Program-made: the position numbers and the translations under genes
Part shown: piece by piece, positions 25,932-34,106 of the stretch
How the letters are laid out: the number at the start of each line of letters is the position of its first letter
Position numbering within the stretch: position 1 is the first letter of the stretch
Assembly: GCA_900554695.1 (NCBI GenBank)
Contig: USHV01000018.1
Span: 1 to 52,968 of the forward strand
DNA from: an uncultured Prevotella sp.
Lineage (GTDB): Bacteria > Bacteroidota > Bacteroidia > Bacteroidales > Bacteroidaceae
Direction of reading: 5' to 3'
Length of the DNA stretch: 52,968 nt
Notes under the pieces: generated by a model
Told to the model about the DNA's origin: nothing
The model's input: only the letters and a program-made list of their open reading frames with translations
Databases searched by the model: none

Positions 25932-28900
25932 TTAATTCAGTTCTGCGCCACCCTTGTTACGGTATGCCGTATAGAGGGCATTGAGTCTCTGCATACGCTT
26001 AGATGCGAGTTTCTCATCTACAAGCGATGTCAGTTCAGCCGTACTCTGCATCATAATGGTCTGGCGCAGGAAGTCGTTCTGTGCCTGAGTGAAGCGTGTG
26101 CCCTCAAGCGAGAGATACCACAGGGCGTACTGTTCCTCGTTCTTCCATACCGCGTTGAGCAGTTTTGCAGCCCTTGCCTTCTGTCCGGCAAGAGCGTAAG
26201 CACGTGCAAGCTCCGAAGCACCCGACATGAATGTCATAGGAACATTATACTCAGGTATCACCTTGAGCGACTTGTCGAGCACCTTGATGGCCTTGTCCTT
26301 CTTGCCCTCGTTGATGAGTTCGAGCGCCAACATTGCGAACAGATGGCGGTGGGTGTAGCACATACGCATAACGGTCTCGTCAAGATAGAGTCCCGGTTTC
26401 TCCAGTCCACCCCACTTGTAGCGGTACATCAGGTTGTTGTATGCCTTCTCTGTGTCGAAGCTCTTCACTCCCGGATTCTTCGTCGTGAACGGAGTGATGC
26501 GGTAAGCAAGACCTTCCTGTACGAAGTTGTCGCCAAGATTCATGTAGTTGTCGGCTCCGACGGTTGTAGCGACATACAGTGGACGGGTCCAATTACTCTG
26601 CGCAATCATCTCAAGCATCATCAGCTGTTTCTTGTCGAGCATGCGCTTTCCGGCAAGCGAGATGACCATCTTGTCAGGTATTGTGTCGCTGGCCATGAGC
26701 ATACCGCTCTTCTTCACAGCCTCCTTGTCAATCTTCACATAGAGCGTGTCTGAAGGAATGATGCGCATATCAGGATCTTTAGAGCGTACCCAATATTTCA
26801 TGACGTTCTTAACGTCGAACGGATCGTCTCCGAACTGAGCTCTTGCCTGCGCAGGGTTCTGCTTGTAGAAGTCGAGAACCTGCTTCTTTACGTCAGGATA
26901 TATGTAAACCACCTCATTTGTTCCTGAACAATAGTCTATACGCGGCCATGTGATAGGAACCGACGGAGAATCGTATGCCGGACGCTTCATCTGGTCGATA
27001 TACCAGTCGGTCTGCAGATAGCTGAGGTTGCAGACACGCGTGTCTGTACGCACGCCTTCCACTTCCTGATTATACCACAACGGGAAGGTATCGTTATCGC
27101 CGTTGGTGAATATTATAGGATTACCCTTGTCTGAAAGCGTCATCAGATAGTTCTGACCGAAGTCGCGGCAGGTATAACGTCCGCTGCGGTCGTGGTCGTC
27201 CCATGTCTGACTTGCCATCTGAATAGGAACAAACAAGCATACTACTCCGACAATGGAAGCGACTACAAGTTCGTGTCCCTTGAGTTTCTTCTTAAGATAA
27301 TCTATGATTGCTGCGACACCTATGCCACACCAGATTGCGTATGCGTAGAACGATCCGGCATAAGCATAGTCACGTTCACGCGGCTGTTGAGGTGTCTGGT
27401 TAAGATAGATGACGATTGCAAGTCCGGTCATGAAGAACAGGAAGAAGACAACCCAGAACTGACGGATGCCACGACGGCCACGCCAAGCCTGCCAGAACAG
27501 ACCAATCAGACCGAGCAGGAGCGGCATGCAATAGAACACGTTGTGGCCCTTGTTGTTCTTCAAATCGTCAGGCAGCTTGCTCTGGTCGCCCAGCAGCATA
27601 TTGTCGATGAATGAGAATCCGGTTATCCAGTTGCCGTGTTCCGGTTCGCCATTGCCCTGTATGTCGTTCTGACGACCCGCGAAGTTCCACATGAAATAGC
27701 GCCAGTACATGAAGTTGCACTGATAAGACAGGAAGAAACGGAGGTTGTCCCACTGTGAAGGAACCTTGACCGTAACAGCCTCACCGCAGCGGTCGTAAGG
27801 TACTTCAGTACCGTTCACTCCGCCCATCCAGCTTTCGTAAGCCTCAGCATGGTCTGAGCTATGCATACGCGGGAACAGCATGTTCTGCGCATAGACGAGT
27901 TTCTCCTTATGACCTACTACGAAATAAGAATCTTTCTCAGTACTGTCGGCTTTCTCCTTACGCTGCCAGATAGGTGCACCTTCCTTTCGGCGTGGCACAC
28001 ACATGTTGCCATCCACATCGAATGCAACCTGAGAGGTATATGCCTGACCATAGAACAGAGGACTGTCGCCATACTGATCGCGGCTGAGATAGCTTCCGAG
28101 TGTGAAGATGTCCTCAGGAGAGTTCTGGTCCATCGGAGGGTTGGCCGAAGAACGTATCACTATGACCGCATAGCTGGAATAACCGATCATAAGCATCAGA
28201 AGACACAACAGAATGGTATTCTTTGTACGCGATGTGACATAAGGCACGATCTTCTTCTCAATCTTACGGGTACGACCGAGCAGGAAATAAAGCAATCCGA
28301 GAACAATCACACCGATGACTGCGGCAGACCATCCGTAGCCGTAGAAAGGTATGCCGAGCATACCTACGGACAAGACGAATGCTATATTCTGTCTTTTGAG
28401 GCTTCCACCCGTGTATGTTTCGTATATAGCCCAGATGACTGTAGCAACAAGAAGGATGATGTATATGATCTCACCTGTGTTGAACGGACATCCCAGAACA
28501 TTTACAAAAAGTAGCTCGAACCATCCACCTACAGTCACAATGCCCGGCACAACACCATAAAGCACGGCCGCAACAATGACAAACGAGATGATGAGGGCTG
28601 CGATAGAACCCTTCAGCTCGATGTTCGGGAAGCGACGATAGCAATATACAAGCACTATGGCCGGTATGCAAAGCAAGTTGAGAAGGTGCACACCGATGGA
28701 AAGTCCTGTCATATATGCAATGAGCACAAGCCAGCGGTCGCTGTGCGGTTCGTCGGCGTGATCCTCCCATTTGAGGATGAGCCAGAACACGACTGCAGTG
28801 AAAGCTGAGGAATAAGCATATACCTCGCCCTCAACAGCAGAGAACCAGAATGTGTCGCTGAATGTGTATATGAGCGCACCGACAAGACCGGAAGCCTCAA

Positions 28901-29258
28901 TGGCTATCAGCTTAGCTGTGGTCAGCAGACTCCAGTCTTTCAGGACAAGCTTACGGGTGAGATGGGTGATTGTCCAGAAAAGGAACAGTATGGTAGTGGC
29001 GCTGAGCAATGCACTCATCGTATTTACCATCCTTGCCACCTGCGAAGGATCGCTTGCAAACTGTGAGAACAAGTTTGCCGTAAGCATGAAGAACGGTGCT
29101 CCAGGCGGGTGACCTACTTCTAATTTGTAACCTGTTGTAATAAATTCAGGACAGTCCCAGAAACTGGCTGTCGGCTCAATTGTAGAACAATATACAAAGG
29201 CTGCGATAAGAAAAGTGAGCCATCCAAGTACATTGTTCACTAACTTATAATTTTTCAT
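25932..29258 (-). CDS. DUF2723 polytopic membrane protein, probable glycosyltransferase-like
   Basis: A 1108-residue protein. Residues ~1-700 contain 12 or more membrane segments, starting with the DUF2723 signature TIEPTASFWDCPEFI and GHPPGAPFFML. This arrangement (acidic residue in the first periplasmic loop, many spans) resembles GT-C fold enzymes such as protein O-mannosyltransferases, and that is how the family is often labelled. No Bacteroidetes member's substrate is known to me. The C-terminal ~400 residues are soluble: FTNGDNDTFPLWYNQEVEGV, then helical TPR-like repeats to the end (KKDKAIKVLDKSLKVIPEYN). The downstream gene is a polysaccharide deacetylase, fitting a shared glycan task. 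A -7 box at 29408 implies a leader of about 150 nt. Confidence 0.85.
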   Translation of the reverse strand: MKNYKLVNNVLGWLTFLIAAFVYCSTIEPTASFWDCPEFITTGYKLEVGHPPGAPFFMLTANLFSQFASDPSQVARMVNTMSALLSATTILFLFWTITHLTRKLVLKDWSLLTTAKLIAIEASGLVGALIYTFSDTFWFSAVEGEVYAYSSAFTAVVFWLILKWEDHADEPHSDRWLVLIAYMTGLSIGVHLLNLLCIPAIVLVYCYRRFPNIELKGSIAALIISFVIVAAVLYGVVPGIVTVGGWFELLFVNVLGCPFNTGEIIYIILLVATVIWAIYETYTGGSLKRQNIAFVLSVGMLGIPFYGYGWSAAVIGVIVLGLLYFLLGRTRKIEKKIVPYVTSRTKNTILLCLLMLMIGYSSYAVIVIRSSANPPMDQNSPEDIFTLGSYLSRDQYGDSPLFYGQAYTSQVAFDVDGNMCVPRRKEGAPIWQRKEKADSTEKDSYFVVGHKEKLVYAQNMLFPRMHSSDHAEAYESWMGGVNGTEVPYDRCGEAVTVKVPSQWDNLRFFLSYQCNFMYWRYFMWNFAGRQNDIQGNGEPEHGNWITGFSFIDNMLLGDQSKLPDDLKNNKGHNVFYCMPLLLGLIGLFWQAWRGRRGIRQFWVVFFLFFMTGLAIVIYLNQTPQQPRERDYAYAGSFYAYAIWCGIGVAAIIDYLKKKLKGHELVVASIVGVVCLFVPIQMASQTWDDHDRSGRYTCRDFGQNYLMTLSDKGNPIIFTNGDNDTFPLWYNQEVEGVRTDTRVCNLSYLQTDWYIDQMKRPAYDSPSVPITWPRIDYCSGTNEVVYIYPDVKKQVLDFYKQNPAQARAQFGDDPFDVKNVMKYWVRSKDPDMRIIPSDTLYVKIDKEAVKKSGMLMASDTIPDKMVISLAGKRMLDKKQLMMLEMIAQSNWTRPLYVATTVGADNYMNLGDNFVQEGLAYRITPFTTKNPGVKSFDTEKAYNNLMYRYKWGGLEKPGLYLDETVMRMCYTHRHLFAMLALELINEGKKDKAIKVLDKSLKVIPEYNVPMTFMSGASELARAYALAGQKARAAKLLNAVWKNEEQYALWYLSLEGTRFTQAQNDFLRQTIMMQSTAELTSLVDEKLASKRMQRLNALYTAYRNKGGAELN

Positions 29259-29407
29259 TTACAATTTAGATATGTGTTATGCATTCTATATATTTACATG
29301 AAAAACGAAACCGGACATAAGAATATTCCTCCCATGCACAGCTCGAGAACTTATAATATATGATATGCAGACGCACTCACAAGCACATCAACATAGATTC
29401 ATAAGTG

Positions 29408-29415
29408 CAAAGATA
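29408..29415 (-). promoter_or_regulatory. Possible -7 box of the DUF2723-deacetylase operon
   Basis: TATCTTTG on the minus strand, about 150 bp before the start codon. The -33 position holds only a partial match. Confidence 0.4.
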
Positions 29416-29557
29416 ATATATTTATATGATAACGAAACGCTAATGACACGGCATTAATATAATTTAATGCACATAAATCACACTAATTTAGCATAGGATT
29501 ATAAAATGTCAGGTTACCGCTATTTGCAACTTGCAAGCCGACACAGTGTCTTGCCTG

Positions 29558-29667
29558 CCGAAGCATTGACTTTTCGGGATTGAGAAACGGGCTCTTTGAA
29601 ACGGAGAAACGGGCAGTCTGAGTGTCTGAAACCGACTTTATCAGGCCTCAACATAGGATTATCTACC
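29558..29667. repeat. 22-bp palindromic repeat array D (5 units, most degenerate)
   Basis: Units start at 29558, 29580, 29602, 29624 and 29646 in exact 22-nt steps. The clearest are TTGAGAAACGGGCTCTTTGAAA, CGGAGAAACGGGCAGTCTGAGT and GTCTGAAACCGACTTTATCAGG. They line up base for base with arrays A, B and C, though with more substitutions. Confidence 0.6.
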
Positions 29668-29779
29668 AAACAAGCCCGTATCAAGCAAATGCAGGAAATG
29701 GCTCCACAACAATCTGTTATGAACCATATCACAAAACGCATGATGCCCTGCAATAATGTGGCGACAGCACATACGCCAA

Positions 29780-30499
29780 TCAACCTTCATAACTCAGACA
29801 CTCGGCAACATCGTTGTCAGTTACGCTTTCTGCGGGACATACACGGACGGTATTGCCGACAAGGGCAACATTTTTAGCATTCTTCAATACTGCATCTATG
29901 TCGTGGCTTACGATGACAACCGCACATTTCTTGTTTATCTGCGCCAGCATGGCGTACATCTGCATCTGAAATAAACGGTCGATATATGTGTTCGGTTCGT
30001 CGAGAACGACAATATCCGGATCTGACACTATGGCGCGTGCAAGCAACACACGCTGCAACTGTCCGCCACTGAGCTCGCCTATGTGACGACGCTGCAGATG
30101 GTCTATCTCGAGAGTGTGAAGAACATCGCGTATTCTTGAGTGCTGTTCGGCAGTATATGATACGAAAGGACGGAATCCTTTTTTCAGTCCTGACAACACA
30201 ACATCATACACAGAGATGGGAAACTTACGGTCGAGATTGCTGTATTGGGGAAGATAACCCACAGAGAGATTGTGCACAACCTGACCGTTGCGCATATAAG
30301 TAACCGTTCCCGACTCGGGCTTCATCAGTCCCAACAACACTCTCATAAGTGTCGTCTTACCGCAACCGTTTGGTCCTATAACGCCCAGAAAATCATGCTC
30401 GCTGATGCTGATGTTTACATCGCGCAGTACAGTTTTTCCGTCGTATCCGGCCGACAGGTTCTGTGTTTTTATTATTATGTTTTCCTTTATTTCAGACAT
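29780..30499 (-). CDS. Metal ABC transporter ATP-binding protein (ZnuC/TroB type)
   Basis: The ATPase of a cluster A-I metal importer (zinc or manganese) at the cytoplasmic face of the inner membrane. The 239-residue protein has Walker A GPNGCGKTT (42-50), the Q-loop YLPQYSNLDRKFPISV, typical of this metal-importer subfamily, the signature LSGGQLQRV (143-151), Walker B IVVLDEP (163-169) and the switch histidine VSHD. It starts 13 bp inside the end of the binding-protein gene. The matching membrane permease (ZnuB/TroC) is missing from both sides, so it must be elsewhere in the genome or the operon has lost it. Confidence 0.9.
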   Translation of the reverse strand: MSEIKENIIIKTQNLSAGYDGKTVLRDVNISISEHDFLGVIGPNGCGKTTLMRVLLGLMKPESGTVTYMRNGQVVHNLSVGYLPQYSNLDRKFPISVYDVVLSGLKKGFRPFVSYTAEQHSRIRDVLHTLEIDHLQRRHIGELSGGQLQRVLLARAIVSDPDIVVLDEPNTYIDRLFQMQMYAMLAQINKKCAVVIVSHDIDAVLKNAKNVALVGNTVRVCPAESVTDNDVAECLSYEG

Positions 30500-31326
30500 T
30501 CCGCAACTTTTATCATTTCCTTTTGCCAGTCATAACCCAACGGATTTATCTCCACGGTTTGGGCTCCGGTGCTTTCAGACACCGCTTTTATATTACGGCT
30601 AGCGAACTCCTTCTGTACGAAGAACACATCTACATGTTCCTGTCTTGCCCGGCGTATGATGTTCTGCATCTGTCGTGCGCTCGGCTCACGGCTCTCTTCC
30701 TCCAACGGTATCTGCTGCAGTCCGAAGTCTCTGGCGTAATATGTCAGTATGGGATGATATATGAGGAAGGCGCGTTTCGTCTTATCCTTGGTGATGCTTC
30801 TTATTTTTGAATCCACCTTAGCTATTGTGTCAATCAGACGTTCAAGGTTTTTCTTGAAATAGGCACTGTCTTTCTTGTCGAGCTGCACGAGCGCCTTATA
30901 TATGTTTTCGGCGATTATCCTCGAATTAGCCGTGCTCATCCATGTGTGCGGGTCAGGTATGCCGTTCTCCGTTTCCATTATAGATATACCTTCAGAAGAA
31001 TCTATCACAATGGCGTGCGGAGCGTTCTGCTCCAGCTTTTTCATCCATGTACGCTCAAACCCTATATTTCCTACCTTTATATATAATACGCTGTTAGACA
31101 GATTTATCATCTGTCTGGCGGACGGCTCATAAGTTTCCGGATTTCCGCCTTTGGGCACCATCGTCTCTACGTCGAACTTATCGCCGGCAATACATTCTGT
31201 GAAATATCTCAAAGGTTCGATGGTAACGGTTATCACGCTACGGCCGATTGCGTGTCTCGGCTCCTCACGACAGGATAACGCCACCAATGTTATTATGAAA
31301 AATAAAAGAATATTATATTTTCTCAT
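30487..31326 (-). CDS. Metal ABC transporter substrate-binding lipoprotein (ZnuA/TroA type)
   Basis: A 279-residue cluster A-I solute-binding protein. The lipobox is LVALSC with Cys19, so it is membrane-anchored. Conserved metal sites are seen at DPHTWM (His127) and YHPILTYYARDFGL (His191). At the first site, where PHxYEP is usual, the sequence reads NPETYEP, so Glu64 replaces His; I recall this variant in other Bacteroidetes homologues. The His-rich loop typical of ZnuA is absent. Zinc is the likeliest substrate, manganese or iron less so. It lies 2 bp after the YqaA-like gene and overlaps the ATPase gene. Confidence 0.9.
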   Translation of the reverse strand: MRKYNILLFFIITLVALSCREEPRHAIGRSVITVTIEPLRYFTECIAGDKFDVETMVPKGGNPETYEPSARQMINLSNSVLYIKVGNIGFERTWMKKLEQNAPHAIVIDSSEGISIMETENGIPDPHTWMSTANSRIIAENIYKALVQLDKKDSAYFKKNLERLIDTIAKVDSKIRSITKDKTKRAFLIYHPILTYYARDFGLQQIPLEEESREPSARQMQNIIRRARQEHVDVFFVQKEFASRNIKAVSESTGAQTVEINPLGYDWQKEMIKVAECLK

Positions 31327-31328
31327 TT

Positions 31329-31781
31329 TCAGAATATTAATTCTACACCATAGACAAGAAAGACATATCTCAGCATCTTACCGATAGAAATACTTATGAC
31401 TGAAATGACCATGTTGGCCCTCATAAGACCGAGCATTATAGTAATGGCATCGCCTATAACCGGAATAAACGAAAAGAAGCCCATCCATGCTCCACGTCCG
31501 CCCATGAACCGTTCGGCACGTTCAAGACTATCCTTGCTGACATGCAGATAGTGTTCTATCCAATAAAGTTTGCCCAGACGACCGATGCCATAATTCATCA
31601 ACGACCCGGCAACATTGCCTATCGTTCCATATACAACCAACGGCCAAGGCTGCAGACCGGCGGCAAGCAGGCCGAGCATTACGGCCTCGCTGCTGAAAGG
31701 AAGTATGCTGCCAGCAAGAAAGGCGGACACAAGCATTCCCCAATATCCCCAGTTTATCAGAAAATCTACAATGGCATCCAT
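31329..31781 (-). CDS. YqaA/DedA-like (VTT-domain) membrane protein
   Basis: A 150-residue inner-membrane protein of the SNARE-associated/DedA superfamily, YqaA subgroup. Four membrane segments are predicted, with the re-entrant motif LAGSILPFSSEAVMLGLL (residues ~22-39) and the second conserved stretch FFSFIPVIGDAITIMLGLM (~101-119). DedA proteins are implicated in moving undecaprenyl phosphate and phospholipids across the membrane; this short subgroup is less studied. The start overlaps the end of the 310-residue membrane protein gene by 16 bp, and the ZnuA-like gene follows 2 bp later, so translation is coupled. Confidence 0.87.
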   Translation of the reverse strand: MDAIVDFLINWGYWGMLVSAFLAGSILPFSSEAVMLGLLAAGLQPWPLVVYGTIGNVAGSLMNYGIGRLGKLYWIEHYLHVSKDSLERAERFMGGRGAWMGFFSFIPVIGDAITIMLGLMRANMVISVISISIGKMLRYVFLVYGVELIF

Positions 31782-32698
31782 ATATTAAACAGCGTTATCA
31801 TAAAAATAACAGCAATCATAAAGAAGAATGCCATATTGGTAATCCGGGTTCGTGTGAACACCACAAAATGCGCAATCAACGGCGATACGTTGACTACCAA
31901 TATGCCTATGAGATATTGATACAGATTTGGTTGGAGCGCTATGATTACGGCGACATAAATGCTTGCGACCGAAAATACCTCATAAATCATACGGGTGCGT
32001 ATCTTGTCCTTATAGCTGTTTCGGTGGAAATGTATTATTCCTGTAGCCATAAGTAAGACAAGCATGGCGTAAACAACGATGTTGTTTGGTGTAAGGACTG
32101 TATAATCGAACAGTTTTCCAAATGTTGCCAGACCGGTGAAATGCGAGATAAACGCATCCACATTCTCGGTATATACATAATAACTGATCAGAAACCAGTA
32201 TGGCAATATCAGTCCGAGAACAGAGGCAAAGAACGTGCGCAGATTGCCGGCTAAGACATTGGTGAACAACAAAATCCACATAAGAGGCACAAGAAAAAGC
32301 ACATGCGCGGACATGGTGCTTGCCATTCCAAGCATGAGGAACGCATAAAACACAAGTCCCATCGAGCTTTTATTCTGATAGGCATGGAAAAAGAAAAGAT
32401 AGAACGCGATGAAAAACAGTTGTATAAACCCCGTTGCCAAAGGGAACTTCAACAATGCCGACATCAGAAAAAGCATTATGTAAGAACATGACACCATTCT
32501 GCTGTAAACACGTATCAGGGCGTTGGAATTGTTCAGCTCTACCATAAGATAAGACGATACGGCCAAAATTCCGAACTGAGGCCACATGTTTTGATCCATC
32601 AGACCGCACATCACGCTCATCACCAGCCCATATATGGCTGTTACCGGCAATGCGAAACGGCTTTCTGCTATTCTGTTCTGTAATCTTTTCCTTGCCAC
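31766..32698 (-). CDS. Conserved polytopic membrane protein of unknown function
   Basis: A 310-residue protein that is almost entirely hydrophobic, with about eight to nine membrane segments and short loops. The first ~15 residues are basic (ARKRLQNRIAESR). There is no recognisable catalytic motif. It has the look of a Bacteroidales integral membrane protein usually called hypothetical. It lies 60 bp downstream of purD on the same strand and is translationally coupled to the YqaA-like gene. A transport or lipid-handling role would be guesswork. Confidence 0.75.
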   Translation of the reverse strand: MARKRLQNRIAESRFALPVTAIYGLVMSVMCGLMDQNMWPQFGILAVSSYLMVELNNSNALIRVYSRMVSCSYIMLFLMSALLKFPLATGFIQLFFIAFYLFFFHAYQNKSSMGLVFYAFLMLGMASTMSAHVLFLVPLMWILLFTNVLAGNLRTFFASVLGLILPYWFLISYYVYTENVDAFISHFTGLATFGKLFDYTVLTPNNIVVYAMLVLLMATGIIHFHRNSYKDKIRTRMIYEVFSVASIYVAVIIALQPNLYQYLIGILVVNVSPLIAHFVVFTRTRITNMAFFFMIAVIFMITLFNIWMPL

Positions 32699-32747
32699 AA
32701 TCTTATAATGGAATCGTTATCCTTTTTATATTACCGACATATTAATG

Positions 32748-32780
32748 AGACGTCGGGCTTAAAGATCCTGCCCGATGTCT
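32748..32780 (-). terminator. Hairpin spanning the purD stop codon
   Basis: AGACGTCGGGC (32748-32758) pairs with GCCCGATGTCT (32770-32780) with one G-T pair, an 11-bp stem enclosing the stop codon at 32759-32761. No T run follows on the minus strand, so it may modulate or process the transcript rather than end it. Confidence 0.45.
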
Positions 32781-34027
32781 CTTCTGAAATATTTGTCTGT
32801 GAACGCTATCAGATTGGCTCCTTCGAATGATTTTGCGAGAGCCTCTTCACGGTTCTGTCCATAAGAACATACTGCGATGACACGTCCGCCATTTGTCACA
32901 ACGTTACCATCCTGCATTTTTGTACCCGAATGGAAAAGCACAGAGTCCTTCACTTTATCAAGACCCTCGATGACATATCCTTTCTGATATTTCTGAGGAT
33001 AGCCGCCACTGACAAGCATAACGCATACTGCTGTCCGCTCATCAAACTCTATCGATCTTTTATCCAAATCGCCATGAGCCACACCTTCGAACAGATCCAC
33101 GATATCGCTTTTAAGTCTCAGCATCACACTCTCGGTCTCCGGGTCACCCATACGGCAATTATATTCTATCACCATAGGATTGCCATCGACATTTATCAAT
33201 CCGAAGAATATGAATCCCTTATAATCAATATTCTCTTCAGCCAAGCCGTTCACGGTAGGACGGATTATGCGGTCCTCAACCTTAGCCATCCATTCCGGCG
33301 TAGCAAAAGGCACCGGTGAGACACTTCCCATACCTCCTGTATTGAGGCCCGTGTCGTGTTCTCCGATACGCTTATAATCTTTTGCTTCAGGCAGTATCTT
33401 ATAATTCTTACCGTCTGTCAGCACAAAAACAGAACATTCTATACCGCTTAGGAACTCTTCAATAACCACTCTTGCAGAGGCCTGACCGAACATTCCGCCA
33501 AGCATCTCCCTCAATTCTGCCTTTGCCTCTTCCAACGTCGGCAATATAAGCACACCCTTTCCTGCACACAGGCCGTCGGCCTTAAGCACATAAGGAGCCT
33601 TCAGTGTCTCAAGAAAAGCAAGACCTTCATCCAATGTCTCGCCCGTAAATGTGTGGTATTTTGCCGTTGGAATGTTATGACGCTGCATAAAACCTTTTGC
33701 AAAATCCTTGGAACCTTCAAGCATTGCACCTGCCTTTGACGGACCTATCACATATATAGACGATGTACGCGGATCGTTTTTAAACTCATCGTATATGCCT
33801 TTAACCAACGGATCCTCTGGTCCTACGACAACCATCTTGACATCGTTTGCAAGCGAGAAATCCTTCAAAGCCTCGAAATCATCGGCTTTTATATCAACAT
33901 TCTCTCCGCAACCGGTTGTTCCAGCATTACCCGGAGCAATGAACAATTTGTCCGTTTTATCACTTTGCGCGATTTTCCATGCCAATGCATGTTCGCGTCC
34001 ACCACTTCCCAGCAAAAGAATATTCAT
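32759..34027 (-). CDS. purD: Phosphoribosylamine-glycine ligase (GAR synthetase)
   Basis: The second step of de novo purine synthesis: phosphoribosylamine + glycine + ATP gives glycinamide ribonucleotide. The 422-residue ATP-grasp enzyme starts with MNILLLGSGGREHALAWKI, the N-domain nucleotide signature. It also has FIAPGNAGT, GPEDPLVKGI, KADGLCAGKGVLI (ATP-grasp lysine and P-loop-like part), TGGMGSVSP, the metal residues in EYNCRMGDPETE, and SGGYP near the end. Length and all motifs are normal. The other purine genes are not in the window. A hairpin spans its stop codon. Confidence 0.97.
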   Translation of the reverse strand: MNILLLGSGGREHALAWKIAQSDKTDKLFIAPGNAGTTGCGENVDIKADDFEALKDFSLANDVKMVVVGPEDPLVKGIYDEFKNDPRTSSIYVIGPSKAGAMLEGSKDFAKGFMQRHNIPTAKYHTFTGETLDEGLAFLETLKAPYVLKADGLCAGKGVLILPTLEEAKAELREMLGGMFGQASARVVIEEFLSGIECSVFVLTDGKNYKILPEAKDYKRIGEHDTGLNTGGMGSVSPVPFATPEWMAKVEDRIIRPTVNGLAEENIDYKGFIFFGLINVDGNPMVIEYNCRMGDPETESVMLRLKSDIVDLFEGVAHGDLDKRSIEFDERTAVCVMLVSGGYPQKYQKGYVIEGLDKVKDSVLFHSGTKMQDGNVVTNGGRVIAVCSYGQNREEALAKSFEGANLIAFTDKYFRRDIGQDL

Positions 34028-34106
34028 AGCAATTTTTATTTATTAGTTTCCCGTTATTATAGCATTTCACGGCAATCAATATCTAATGACTGCCGTGCAA
34101 ATACTT

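Larger units (their letters stand above)
29259..29779. other. Intergenic spacer with repeat array D
   Basis: 521 bp with no gene. It holds a candidate promoter box near 29408 and the degenerate 22-bp array at 29558-29667. In particular there is no remnant of an ABC permease downstream of the ATPase gene. Confidence 0.6.
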
